Shown: positions 8,388 to 19,876 of the stretch, one piece after another
Numbering within the stretch: the stretch's first letter is position 1
Layout: each line of letters opens with the position of its first letter
NCBI GenBank assembly: GCA_026027325.1
Contig: JAMSLZ010000011.1
Coordinates: 186,001 to 250,000, forward strand
DNA length: 64,000 nucleotides
Direction: 5' to 3'
From: Actinomucor elegans
Lineage: Eukaryota > Mucoromycota > Mucoromycetes > Mucorales > Mucoraceae
The notes under the pieces: model-generated
The model's input: only the letters and a program-made list of their open reading frames with translations
Told to the model about the DNA's origin: nothing
Database searches by the model: none
Translations under genes and position numbers: made by a program

Positions 8388-8787
8388 GAGCTACATTACA
8401 TACCATTAATAATTAATATATATATTATAATTATTTTTATATTATTAAATTAAAATTATATAGTTTTCTTTATTTATCAAGTTGTAAGTTGCTAAAAAAC
8501 TTACGACGTGCTTTTTAATCAATTTTAAAAGAAAAAAATTGTCGCACAACAGGGTTTCGATCTGGTGTGAAATATTATGAAAAAAAAAAGTTTAATTGTA
8601 TTGAAAAGTAATATAAAAGTTTAATCTTTATAAGTTTTGCATAATTATTGCAATTTCTTATTTTTACGTTAATTACCAAACTTTCAAAAATTACAATAAA
8701 AAAGTGTTAAACAAAAAAAATATAATTACAAAAAACACTATTTAATTTAAAAACTAATTTTTATTTTTTTTTATTTTTAACGTTGCT
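8388..8787. repeat. Direct terminal repeat of DTR2-a, 5' of its genes (400 bp)
   Basis: Same orientation as 6353-6752. It faces the transposase start and so may hold its promoter (inference). It includes a short hairpin, GTAAGTT...AACTTAC. Confidence 0.9.
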
Positions 8788-11700
8788 CATGAGCAACACC
8801 AGGAACAGAAGACACCACACAGCACAAAGGAAGATCCAGAAACCACCGAGAAGACCAAGAAGAATGCACCACCAAAGGAGGCAGCCGAACCAGAAGCTTG
8901 GTTAGATGATCCAGGGTTGGAATACTATTCAACCGAGGCTTGAATCGTGATGGATACATCAACCAAGGGAGAACCGAAGAATGACCAGAATAGGCTTGAA
9001 AGCAGAACACCAACCAAGGAGACACAAAATCCGAAGACACCAGAGGACGAAGCAGACGTTGAACATACACAAGATGCAAAGCAAAGCTCTGATCTTGGAT
9101 GTCTACCAGACCAACACCACCATACTTGCGAGGAAGACACAAAGAAGACCAAGACGGCGCGGGCCAAAACGATGCCACATACTTGCGCACTACTGCCTTG
9201 ATATCCAGAAGCCACTTGCCAGGCACAGGAACCACACGAAGAAGATGATACACCTTGGAGAGCAACAGAGAATTCGCCACCAGACCAGTACCACGAATAG
9301 ACAGGTGTCGTTCACGAAGCATGTTTGCATGCCTCTCCAACTTGACTTTGACACCATCCAGGAAATGCAGTAACTGAGCATCGGTATGATACAGTGGATA
9401 ACCAAGATAACGCACCGAGCCAACAGACGACGAATCATGCCACTCTACACCAGCAGCAGAAGCAATATCAACCCAAGGCTGATGAGCCACACCCGAAAGA
9501 GACACCAGAACAGTCTTGCTGAGATTCACCTTGGCGTTGGAGGCACGACCATAGACCTCAAGAAGAGACAGAAGCACCAACCATTCACCAGGCGAAGACA
9601 AGAACACCTCGAGATCATCGGCATAACTAAGCAGCTTGATAGGATCCGGAGGAGAAGAACCACTGACAAAATCAAGCGGGTAGTTACCCGTATCATCACC
9701 CAAATCAAGATGGACCTTTTGAGGGTTAGGGAGCCAAGTCCGAGGAACCACCACAGGAGCCAGAGAAACACCAGACAGAGAAGAACAAGCCAAGACAGAC
9801 CGCAACAGGGGTTCAAAGGCCAAGTTGAACAACAGAGGTGATAGTGGATCACCCTGCCTAAGGCCACGCAACTGAGGAATAGCTGCTCCTAACCACCCGT
9901 TAATGGACACGGAGATCTTGGTACCAAAGAACAAGGAAGAGAGACAACCAACCAGACCAGAAGGAAAACCAAAACGAAGCAACACACGCCGAAGATACTC
10001 AGGATGGACCCGATCATAAGCCTTCTCTTGATCAAGTAACACCGCAACTTGAGGAAGGTTTGGAGCCACCGACCGAAGATTAGCCATCAACGTTTGATTC
10101 AACCACCCATTATCCGAGATCAATCGATGAGGAAGGAACCCAGTTTGATAGGGGTTGATCAGCTTGGGAAGAACACGGTTGAACCTATTGGCCAGCAACT
10201 TGGTAAACAACTTGGCATCCGAGTTGATCAGAGAGAGAGGACGCCAGTTAGCCAAGAGCAGAGGATCACCTTTCTTGAACAAAAGCACCATCCGAGTTTG
10301 TTGCCACGAAGGAGGGAACACACCAGAGAAAGCACCACCAAGGACTGCCACCAGCAAGTCCAGAAATGGTCGCGAACGACCAGCCAAGTAATGATATACC
10401 TCGAAAGGAATACCATCCATGCCAGGAGACCGAGACCTAGGGGCGTGAGCCAGTAGATCCAGCACCGTAACGGCATTAGGCAGAGCCATCAGATACTTGG
10501 CATCATCCGAAGACAACACCACTTCTTCAGGAATACCATTCAAAAGAGAGTCCACGGCTTCGGCATCGATGTCGTCCGGGGTGTATAGCTTTTGGTAAAA
10601 ACCGCGAGCCTCCCGAAGTATATCAGCCGCTTCCACCAAGACCTCACCAGTAGTAGAGCACTTCAAGGACTGGATTGTCTGTTGAGACTGGCGATCCTTG
10701 ATGACACGATAGAAATACTTGTTGTTACGTTCACCCAGTTCATGCCAACGAGTGGCAGAGCGAAGCATATTCTGGCGTGTTTCTTTCTGAATCTGACCAT
10801 CAATCAATTTCTCTAGCTCATGCACCACCTGAAGAGGAAGTGAATCATCACTAGGTTGAATTGACGGTGTAGCATCACTAGCCATAATACCTGAGACAGA
10901 AGAGGAAACAGCCTTCATACGTTCCTGTTGTAAAGCAGCAACCTTGTTCTTGAATCGAGCCTTAGCACCCCAAGCGTACTTTTGCGCACAGCACTTGAGC
11001 AACAACTTGAAGGATTCCCATTGAGATTGGACCCTCAAAGGTTCACCCTTACCACCAGAGCTAGCATTGTCACCATCACCACCAGAAGATTCGAAAAAGA
11101 GAGACACCGTCTTGTCCAGCAATAGGAGAAACTCTGAATCCTCCAGCAGAGTGGGATTAAAGCGCCAACAGCCAGGACCAATACGAGCACAAGCAGGCTG
11201 CAGATCGATTGTCAAAAGACAGTGATCGGTCCACACACCAGGAACATAATGGACTTGACCATTCACCAACCGAGTCACCAGCGAAGTATGACCAAAGATA
11301 TAATCAATAGTAGTACCAGCCCTAGGAAAAGTAATAGGACCGTCCGGGAAACAGTTGTTAAAGTGGAGACGAAGCCAATCATACAGCGGAGCCACAGAGG
11401 AAAGACTTGTCTCGGCAGAAGAGTGCAGATGAATGTTGAAGTCACCTACCAACATCCAAGGCGTGTTGGACACCTCAGACCACAAAGCAAGAGAGAGAAA
11501 AGATTGTATAAACAGTGGACGGTCCGAAGACTGTGCCGGTGCATAGATATTGGCCACACGACACAAGACATTATGCTGGGCATCCTTGACAGTAGCCACA
11601 ACACAACGCTCATCCAGGAGAACTTGAGTAGCATCCAAAGAAAGACCAGGCTTGAGGCAGACAATGGCACAATGTTTGGACACCACAAAGGGACAGCGAG

Positions 11701-11905
11701 GAAAGAAGAAAGAGAAAGAGCGGATTTGATGATCAGTGAGAGAAGATTGAGAATAGAAGTGAGATACCTCTTGCAAGCAAAGGATATCCACACCGAGAGA
11801 ACGAGCGCGTAGGTAAGAAGCGAACTCCTTTTGTGTTGTTTTTTGGGACTCCATAAAAATGCTACGCACATTTAAGGAACCCAATCGAATGTTTTGACCT
11901 AGCAT
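8788..11905 (-). pseudogene. LINE B-I ORF2, N-terminal endonuclease and reverse transcriptase part
   Basis: About 1039 of 1350 codons. Endonuclease motifs are SLNVRS, LQEVSH, VGDFNIHL, IDYIFGH and TDHCLL. Reverse transcriptase motifs are NWRPLSLINSDAK, LLDQEKAYDRVHPEYL (motif A), RGLRQGDPLSPLLFN (motif B) and LLSYADDLEVF (motif C, catalytic YADD). The reading is open until DTR2-a enters after VAH. The ATG at 11905 overlaps the ORF1 stop as TAATG. Confidence 0.92.
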
Positions 11906-13371
11906 TATACCCTATGGGCAGAAGAAGAAGACTTGGAAGACTTGGACGTCTTGATAGCAGAAGCAGAAGCCTTGGTCTTCGCCACATTCACAATGTTCTT
12001 TTTAAGAAAGTCAATCTTGTTTTGAGTTTTGACCTTGACTTTGCTTAAATCCATCATCTCTTGCACCGTATCAACCTTCATAGTTGAAGCAACCTCGTAG
12101 TCAGCAAACTTGGAAGCTCGAGCACCAGTAGGACTGTTGGGATCGTACTCTACTCTCTCGCCAGAGAGCAGAGGATCACCCTCACCATCGAGCTCCATGA
12201 CTTCAATGATTGAGTCATCACCAGGAACACCACCAGAGACACCACCAGCAACACCAGAGGCAACACCAGAGACACCAGAGACACCACCAGCAACACCAGA
12301 GGCAACACCAGAGACACCAGAGATACCACCAGAGACACCAACCAAGGGCTCAGAATCGCCCTCCTGCTCAACCAGTTCAATAGGAGCCTCTTCAACAACT
12401 ACAACATCATCTTTTGGCGTAGGGTCAAGGCCAGATTTCTTTGCACCAGACAAAGCCACATAATCGTCCAGTTCAGCCTCGAAAGACTTCACTGCTTGCT
12501 TCTTGACCTTGCAGAACCTAGCCGTATGGCCTTTCTCGCGACAAGAGAAACACGTACGCTTAGCCAACTCAGGACAGTCCTTACGAACATGTCCTGACAA
12601 ACGACAAAAGTGACAAACAGGGGGCGCATTCTTGAACTGGGCAGGGGCAAACATGTCCCAAGCACTCAGGTACAGCATTCTTGTCAAAGGCTGAGGAGGA
12701 ACCACCTCACCATCCTCACCTTCCATGCCTACCGACGTATCAATGAGCACCGACATCTTGCCCTCGAAATAGCCTTTGTGGGTATACTTCTTCAACTGGT
12801 ATACCTTACCATAGAAGGCCAAAGAATCCAACATGTCCACCAAAAAGGTAGCTCTGTTCGGAGTACAACATACCAAATTAAACTGAACATGGGTCAGATT
12901 ACCACCCACAGAAGAGCCAGAGCCAGAAGCAGCAGAAGTCGATACGGCCTTGTACACCACACCATTGACAACAACACCATCATTAACGGCCTTGGTAGCA
13001 TCATCCTTAGCGTCAAAATTGGCTTCAACAAGAAGGTCACCACCAGCATTAGCGCGCATGGAACTAATGTGTCTAAAATCCACATTAGTACCAATTTGTT
13101 CTTCTATGACCTTATAGGCACCAGTGCGGTCACCAAACAGCTTCCCAGGGAAGGAGAACAGAACAGAACTTGAGCAAAGCGCCTGCTCCACCAGAGCAGC
13201 GGCTTTGCGCACCAAAAGTTCGGACTTGAGGTCATCATCTTCAAAGATGACCTCACCAACAAGAGGAACAGCAGCATTGTCGACATTACGTCGACCAGGA
13301 GTCAATGGAACCTTCTTGGAGGCACCACGGGCAACAACAGTCGTCCAGGACACGGCAGAATTTTCAGTCAT
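11905..13371 (-). CDS. LINE B-I ORF1, CCHC zinc-knuckle protein
   Basis: 488 aa from MTENSAV. The frame stays open upstream to 13485, giving an optional 38-aa extension (MHISNFLHI...), but family A copies start at MTENSAV, so I choose that. Two knuckles, CHFCRLSGHVRKDC and CFSCREKGHTARFC, are followed by a Gly/Val/Ser repeat tract (SGVSGVASGVAGG pattern) and a Lys/Ser-rich tail. Probable RNA-binding partner of ORF2. Confidence 0.9.
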   Translation of the reverse strand: MTENSAVSWTTVVARGASKKVPLTPGRRNVDNAAVPLVGEVIFEDDDLKSELLVRKAAALVEQALCSSSVLFSFPGKLFGDRTGAYKVIEEQIGTNVDFRHISSMRANAGGDLLVEANFDAKDDATKAVNDGVVVNGVVYKAVSTSAASGSGSSVGGNLTHVQFNLVCCTPNRATFLVDMLDSLAFYGKVYQLKKYTHKGYFEGKMSVLIDTSVGMEGEDGEVVPPQPLTRMLYLSAWDMFAPAQFKNAPPVCHFCRLSGHVRKDCPELAKRTCFSCREKGHTARFCKVKKQAVKSFEAELDDYVALSGAKKSGLDPTPKDDVVVVEEAPIELVEQEGDSEPLVGVSGGISGVSGVASGVAGGVSGVSGVASGVAGGVSGGVPGDDSIIEVMELDGEGDPLLSGERVEYDPNSPTGARASKFADYEVASTMKVDTVQEMMDLSKVKVKTQNKIDFLKKNIVNVAKTKASASAIKTSKSSKSSSSAHRV

Positions 13372-13507
13372 GTGCCAGATTTCTTGAAATTGGCGAGATT
13401 GTGAGAAAAAGTTTTTAAGATGTCGAAATTGGCGAATTGAGATGTCAAGATCGAGCGAAATGTGCAAAAAGTTGGAGATGTGCAAAAATAATTATACCAC
13501 CAGAAGC
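13372..13507 (-). promoter_or_regulatory. Leader of LINE B-I (3' part)
   Basis: Shared A/B leader, broken at 13507/13508 by B-II. The 14 bp ATACCACCAGAAGC (13494-13507) recur at 21561-21574 as the target duplication; leader sequence resumes there. Confidence 0.75.
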
Positions 13508-13577
13508 TTTTTTTTTTTTTGTATTAAATGTAATTTATTAATCTTAAAGTGGTATTACAAAGCTAAGTTACAAATTA

Positions 13578-15645
13578 CTAATCTAATGTTGTGCTAGTAG
13601 ACTCATCAGGAGTTTTACTATCTAAGAAAGTGGTGATAACAAGGCTGTTATCTGTCTTGAAGGAATTGAGGACCCAAGCTGAGGACCAAGTATCATCATG
13701 AATAACACATCGCCAATGTGCAGCCCATAGGGTATAGAAGATCGAACCCAAAATGGAAAGCACATCCACATCAAGCGGCTTGCAATCTAGACTACATAGA
13801 GTGACCAGTGCAGCCCAGATGTTCGCGTCACAGGGAAAGTCTTCATCCAAGGAGAGGAAAACAAGAGCTTGACGCCAGTAGTCGGATTTATGAGGACAAC
13901 CGACAGCAAAATGGTACAAGTCCTCATTAGCACCGCAAAGAACACAGAAAGGAGAAGGAAACTGCTGAGGAGACCAGCGATTCACCCGAGAGCGGTAACC
14001 AATCTTGTCATGGAGCAGCCTCCACCAGGGAGTGAAAGCCTTGGCTACCATAGGAAGAGACCAAAACAAACGCCAAAAGAAAGGACGCAAAAGCAAGTGA
14101 GACGCCACAGCCAAAGGAGGACCAGGACGAGCGGAAACAACAGAGTGATCAGCGTGCCAGAAGCGACGCAAGACACCAAGAGGGAGTTTGGCAACAGATA
14201 CCACCGAAGAGGGACCAGAAGGGACAGTCCAATGACGGGTCGATGGCATCCAGGAAGAAGCACCAGTGCGAGAAACAGGAAGAGCACGCTGTTCATCGTA
14301 AGTGAAAGCAACTTTGGACCTAATCACCGGAGGGAGAGCCAGAGAAACAGGACCAAAAGGAGGACTTAAACCATAATAAACCGACTTGACATGGCTGGAA
14401 CTTGGCAGAGCCTTATTGGAGAACAGGGTACCAGAGTGAATGTTCCAGTGGAATATGTCAGACATGAGATACTTGGGAGCAACAGACGAAGGAACAAAAC
14501 CAGGAGACAGATCATGAGCAACACCAGGAACAGAAGACACCACACAGCACAAAGGAAGATCCAGGAACCACCGAGAAGACCAAGAAGAATGCACCACCAA
14601 AGGAGGCAGCCGAACCAGAAGCTTGGTTAGATGATCCAGGGTTGGAATGCTATTCAACCGAGGCTTGAATCGGGATGGATACATCAACCAAGGGAGAACC
14701 GAAGAATGACCAGAATAGGCTTGAAAGCAGAACACCAACCAGGGAGACACAAAATCCGAAGACACCAGAGGACGAAGCAGACGTTGAACATACACAAGAT
14801 GCAAAGCAAAGCTCTGATCTTGTATGTCCACCAGACCAACACCACCATACTTGCGAGGAAGACACAAAGAAGACCAAGACGGCGCGGGCCAAAACGATGC
14901 CACATACTTGCGCACTACTGCCTTGATATCCAGAAGCCACTTGCCAGGCACAGGAACCACACGAAGAAGATGATACACCTTGGAGAGCAACAGAGAATTC
15001 GCCACCAGACCAGTACCACGAATAGACAGGTGTCGTTCACGAAGCATGTTTGCATGCCTCTCCAACTTGACTTTGACACCATCCAGGAAATGCAGCAACT
15101 GAGCATCGGTATGATACAGTGGATAACCAAGGTAACGCACCGAGCCAATAGACGACGAATCATGCCACTCTACACCAGCAGCAGAAGCTATATCAACCCA
15201 AGGCTGATGAGCCACACCAGAAAGAGACACCAGAACAGTCTTGCTGAGATTCACCTTGGCGTTGGAGGCACGACCATAGACCTCAAGAAGAGACAGAAGC
15301 ACCAACCATTCACCAGGCGAAGACAAGAACACCTCGAGATCATCGGCATAACTGAGAAGCTTGATAGGCGCCGGAGGAGAAGAACCACTGACGAAATCAA
15401 GCGGGTAGTTACCCGTATCATCACCCAAATCAAGATGGACCTTTTGAGGGTTAGGGAGCCAAGTCCGAGGAACCACCACAGGAGCCAGAGAAACACCAGA
15501 CAGAGAAGAACAAGCCAAGACAGACCGCAACAGGGGTTCAAAAGCCAAGTTGAACAACAGAGGTGATAGTGGATCACCCTGCCTAAGGCCACGCAACTGA
15601 GGAACAGCTGCTCCTAACCACCCGTTAATGGACACGGAGATCTTG
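13578..15645 (-). pseudogene. LINE B-II ORF2, C-terminal part (YADD to zinc finger)
   Basis: Begins after DTR1-b at the KISVSINGWLG segment of the reverse transcriptase. It includes RGLRQGDPLSPLLFN, SYADDLEVF and the C-terminal CVLCGANEDLYHFAVGC finger, and ends at the normal stop. Subtype marks are GCPHKS and LSLDEDFPCD, shared largely with B-VI. The open frame continues a short way into the DTR1-b repeat, which is accidental. Confidence 0.92.
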
Positions 15646-15876
15646 GAGGGATATCTTTTTTTATATGAATTTAATATATATATTAGTAGAAAACATAAAT
15701 ATAATGTTGTTTTTTCATGCATAATGGAACAGTTGCCTTCTTGATAATGTTTATTATACAGAATAATCATTTTAATTTATAAAAAAGGTTATAAAGATAT
15801 AAAAACTATGGATATATTAAAAAGTTTAAATATATATAGAAAAGATAAAAATGATGTAATGTCTGTATATATCCGT
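15646..15876. repeat. Left direct terminal repeat of DTR1-b (231 bp)
   Basis: Same sequence and orientation as 17657-17887 and the two repeats of DTR1-a. Confidence 0.9.
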
Positions 15877-15953
15877 CTACTATAATAATAATAACAGATT
15901 ATTACTAATTTTTTTCTCTAATATACAAAAATTGAATTTTCTAACTAATAAAA

Positions 15954-16939
15954 ATGGAAACTATTAATATTAAATATAATTTACTAAGAGAATATCAAAC
16001 TTTAACAAATGAATATTGGAAATTTTTAAATTATGGTTTGCCAATTATTAATCAAAAAAAAATATCATACAAAAAGGCCAATTCCTATTAATAAAATCAA
16101 GGAAATTAAAAAGGTTTTATTTGAGAAGTTGGGAATTATACCAGTTTATTTCTTTTTAGTTACATTGTTTGGTGATGGAAACTATAGAGGATATAGTTTA
16201 TATGTGGAGCCAATAATAAATAATTCAGAATTAAATGATTTTAACTTTGTATATCTTATTAGAAAAGATAAAAATATAAATTTAGATGATGTTGAATTAA
16301 ATTATAATGATCAATTTGGTAGTTTTAGATCAAAAATGGAGAAAGTTTTTTCTGATATTGGATTCATATTTCAGAGATTAAATAATAAAAAATCATTTTT
16401 AACATCTAATATAAATATATATAATATACAATTAAAAATTGCATCTGTACTTCTAAATATTAAAAGATATGTAAAATGGACATGTTTATGTAACATTATA
16501 AATCATGTGATTTATAATTGTGTAACCAAACATTAATTGTTTTAAATAGAAAATAATAAAAATATAAAACACTTTTTAAAAAGTGTTCTAAATTGTTTTA
16601 AGAAGAAAATATAAATTATTAAAAAATGTTGACATGAATGGCAACTTTTTAATTTTTATTATTTTCAAATGACAAACAATTTGATAATATTTTTTATATT
16701 TTCAGAAAGACAAACAATTAAATAATATAGAACATTACAGTTTTCAATCAAATTGGATGAATGATAACTTTGATTTCGAATATAAAAATAATTTAACTAG
16801 TAATATAGATAGCTATAGTGCACCTCCAAAATTAAATGATAGAATAAATAATTTAGATAAAATGAAATTGTTACAACATCAATTTTTAGGATTACAATTA
16901 TCAAATGTTATAAATGATTTAATAATAATATGGATTTAG
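15954..16939 (+). pseudogene. DTR1-b transposase remnant, frameshifted
   Basis: Counterpart of 975-1959. The A run at about 16054-16062 has nine A where DTR1-a has eight, shifting the frame after about 34 codons. Downstream the reading resumes from a Met at 16033. The intron (about 16471-16705) and exon 2 (16706-16939) are conserved. The first two catalytic Asp are deleted here too. Confidence 0.65.
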
Positions 16940-17127
16940 AGATAGTTGTAAATGATGATGAAAATATTTATGAGATTGATATTATTTTAGATCATAAAGG
17001 ATTAGTAGTTGAAGATAGTTTTTATCTCATAAAATGGAAAAATTACGATAATAGTGAAAATTCTTGGATACATTATACTAAATTTAATACTTTTGAATGT
17101 ATTAATGCTTATTGGAACAGTAAATAA
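16930..17127 (+). CDS. Chromodomain protein of DTR1-b
   Basis: 65 aa, same predicted protein as 1950-2147, with chromodomain strands YEIDIILDHKG and YLIKWKNYD and the NSWIHYTKF helix region. It overlaps the preceding transposase frame by 10 nt. It is open even though the transposase start is frameshifted. Confidence 0.75.
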   Translation: MDLEIVVNDDENIYEIDIILDHKGLVVEDSFYLIKWKNYDNSENSWIHYTKFNTFECINAYWNSK

Positions 17128-17186
17128 GTAATATTTTCGGAATAAATATCAATGTTGAAAAAAATATTACAATATTAAATACAACT

Positions 17187-17540
17187 TTATTTAAAATCCC
17201 ATATTTCTTTAATACTAATATAACCTTTTCTGAGAAACCATGATTTGAAATATGTTTTTCTAATTTCTTCTGTACTTTTCAATGTTGTTTTTATAACTAA
17301 ATTTGCATGTACATTTGTATTATTATCACAAAAATCATAAAATGGACCACTATATAAAATATCTTCAATATTCTTAATGTTTTTAATCCAAAATAATATT
17401 TTCTTGCTTAAAATTTCAAATTTTTTTCCATTAACGTCTTTTTTTTCAGGATCGAGTGTCAATACAACAGCGTAATAATGATATGTCATTGTAAAAAGAT
17501 TAAATGTTTTTTTTTGTAAATATATAATAGAATATGTCAA
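17187..17540 (-). CDS. Unknown 117-aa protein of DTR1-b
   Basis: Same predicted protein as 2207-2560: hydrophobic AVVLTLDP strand, NVHANLVIKT, basic C-terminus. Its conservation in both DTR1 copies is only weak evidence of function because the copies are so young. Function unknown. Confidence 0.45.
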   Translation of the reverse strand: MTYSIIYLQKKTFNLFTMTYHYYAVVLTLDPEKKDVNGKKFEILSKKILFWIKNIKNIEDILYSGPFYDFCDNNTNVHANLVIKTTLKSTEEIRKTYFKSWFLRKGYISIKEIWDFK

Positions 17541-17656
17541 TATTTATATTTTTTTTACAAGATATTTTTAGAAATACCAAGAAATTTATTTTTGTAATGT
17601 TCATGTGATTATTTTTAATTAATATAACAACTTTGTATTCCCTATGCCCTATAGAA

Positions 17657-17887
17657 GAGGGATATCTTTTTTTATATGAATTTAATATATATATTAGTAG
17701 AAAACATAAATATAATGTTGTTTTTTCATGCATAATGGAACAGTTGCCTTCTTGATAATGTTTATTATACAGAATAATCATTTTAATTTATAAAAAAGGT
17801 TATAAAGATATAAAAACTATGGATATATTAAAAAGTTTAAATATATATAGAAAAGATAAAAATGATGTAATGTCTGTATATATCCGT
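17657..17887. repeat. Right direct terminal repeat of DTR1-b (231 bp)
   Basis: Followed directly by the CTTG target duplication at 17888-17891. Confidence 0.9.
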
Positions 17888-19876
17888 CTTGGTACCAAAG
17901 AACAAAGAAGAGAGACAACCAACCAGACCAGAAGGAAAACCAAAACGAAGCAACACACGCCGAAGATACTCAGGATGGACCCGATCATACGCCTTCTCTT
18001 GATCAAGTAACACCGCAACTTGAGGAAGGTTTGGAGCCACCGACCGAAGATTAGCCATCAACGTTTGATTCAACCACCCATTATCCGAGATCAATCGATG
18101 AGGAAGGAACCCAGTTTGATAGGGGTTGATCAGCTTTGGAAGAACACGGTTGAACCTATTGGCCAGCAACTTGGTAAACAACTTGGCATCCGAGTTGATC
18201 AGAGAGAGAGGACGCCAGTTAGCCAAGAGCAGAGGATCACCTTTCTTGAACAAAAGCACCATCCGAGTTTGTTGCCACGAAGGAGGAAACACACCAGAGA
18301 AAGCACCACCAAGGACTGCCACCAGCAAGTCCAGAAAAGGTCGCGAACGACCAGCCAAGTAATGATATACCTCGAAAGGAATACCATCCATGCCAGGAGA
18401 CCGAGACCTAGGGGCGTGAGCCAGTAGATCCAGCACCGTAACGGCATTAGGCAGAGCCATCAGATACTTGACATCATCCGAAGACAACACCACTTCTTCA
18501 GGAATACCATTCAAAAGAGAGTCCACGGCTTCGGCATCGATGTCGTCCGGGGTGTATAGCTTTTGGTAAAAACCGCGAGCCTCCCGAAGTATATCAGCCG
18601 CTTCCACCAAGACCTCACCAGTAGTAGAGCACTTCAAGGACTGGATTGTCTGTTGAGACTGGCGATCCTTGATGACACGATAGAAATACTTGTTGTTACG
18701 TTCACCCAGTTCATGCCAACGAGTGGCAGAGCGAAGCATATTCTGGCGTGTTTCTTTCTGAATCTGACCATCAATCAATTTCTCTAGCTCATGCACCACC
18801 TGAAGAGGAAGTGAATCATCACTAGGTTGAATTGACGGTGTAGCATCACTAGCCATAACACCTGAGACAGAAGAGGAAACAGCCTTCATACGTTCCTGTT
18901 GTAAAGCAGCAACCTTGTTCTTGAATCGAGCCTTAGCACCCCAAGCGTACTTTTGCGCACAGCACTTGAGCAACAACTTGAAAGATTCCCATTGAGATTG
19001 GACCCTCAAAGGTTCACCCTTACCACCAGAGCTAGCATTGTCACCATCACCACCAGAAGATTCGAAAAAGAGAGACACCGTCTTGTCCAGCAATAGGAGA
19101 AACTCTGAATCCTCCAGCAGAGTGGGATTAAAGCGCCAACAGCCAGGACCAATACGAGCACAAGCAGGCTGCAGATCGATTGTCAGAAGACAGTGATCGG
19201 TCCACACACCAGGAACATAATGGACTTGACCATTCACCAACCGAGTCACCAGAGAAGTATGACCAAAGATATAATCAATAGTAGTACCAGCCCTAGGAAA
19301 AGTAATAGGACCGTCCGGGAAACAGTTGTTAAAGTGGAGGCGAAGCCAATCATACAGCGGAGCCACAGAGGAAAGACTTGTCTCGGCAGAAGAGTGCAGA
19401 TGAATGTTGAAGTCACCTACCAACATCCAAGGCGTGTTGGACACCTCAGACCACAAAGCAAGAGAGAGAAAAGATTGTATAAACAGTGGACGGTCCGAAG
19501 ACTGTGCCGGTGCATAGATATTGGCCACACGACACAAGACATTATGCTGGGCATCCTTGACAGTAGCCACAACACAACGCTCATCCAGGAGAACTTGAGT
19601 AGCATCCAAAGAAAGACCAGGCTTGAGGCAGACAATGGCACAATGTTTGGACACCACAAAGGGACAGCGAGGAAAGAAGAAAGAGAAAGAGCGGATTTGA
19701 TGATCAGTGAGAGAAGATTGAGAATAGAAGTGAGATACCTCTTGCAAGCAAAGGATATCCACACCGAGAGAACGAGCGCGTAGGTAAGAAGCGAACTCCT
19801 TTTGTGCTGTTTTTTGGGACTCCATAAAAATGCTACGCACATTTAAGGAACCCAATCGAATGTTTTGACCTAGCAT
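17888..19876 (-). pseudogene. LINE B-II ORF2, N-terminal part
   Basis: Endonuclease domain and first half of the reverse transcriptase, through LLDQEKAYDRVHPEYL and SSLFFGTK, after which DTR1-b interrupts. All endonuclease motifs are present (LQEVSH, VGDFNIHL, IDYIFGH, TDHCLL). It starts at the TAATG overlap with ORF1. Confidence 0.92.

Larger units (their letters stand above)
6353..8787. mobile_element. DTR2-a: intact DDE transposase + chromodomain element with 400-bp direct terminal repeats
   Basis: A 2435-bp insertion in the ORF2 of B-I, bounded by a 4-bp target duplication (CATG, 6349-6352 and 8788-8791); B-II and B-IV carry the uninterrupted sequence. Both ends are the same 400-bp direct repeat (6353-6752, 8388-8787). 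The only differences I see between them are homopolymer lengths. Between the repeats lie a complete 385-aa transposase and a 97-aa chromodomain protein, both minus strand, and about 183 bp upstream of the transposase. A solo 400-bp repeat is at 59675-60074. Confidence 0.85.
5337..13507 (-). mobile_element. LINE copy B-I (family B), interrupted by DTR2-a and, in its leader, by B-II
   Basis: Minus-strand copy with poly(T) (poly-A tail) at 5337-5356, ORF2 5414-6352 plus 8788-11905, ORF1 11905-13371 and part of its leader to 13507. Its 5' remainder lies beyond B-II at about 21561-21799. TSD 5322-5336 and 21800-21814 (15 bp) shows it inserted into the leader of A-I. ORF1 groups with B-II, while the 3' part of ORF2 groups with B-IV (LSLGEDFPSD rather than LSLDEDFPCD), so it is mosaic. 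Confidence 0.88.
15646..17887. mobile_element. DTR1-b: second copy of the DTR1 element
   Basis: A 2242-bp insertion in the B-II reverse transcriptase region, with 4-bp target duplication CTTG (15642-15645, 17888-17891). Its 231-bp direct repeats are at 15646-15876 and 17657-17887. Gene order is as in DTR1-a and the sequences are nearly identical, so transposition was recent. A one-base A-run expansion disrupts the transposase start region. Confidence 0.85.

Noticed and set aside
6353..8787. DTR2-a as a conventional LTR retrotransposon
   Set aside because: No reverse transcriptase, protease or integrase HHCC motif, no primer-binding site after the 5' repeat, no polypurine tract, and repeat ends are not TG...CA.
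8981..9373. Long Arg/Gln/Thr-rich open frames antisense to ORF2, recurring in all copies
   Set aside because: Shadow frames produced by codon bias of ORF2; they shift and break with ORF2 differences.
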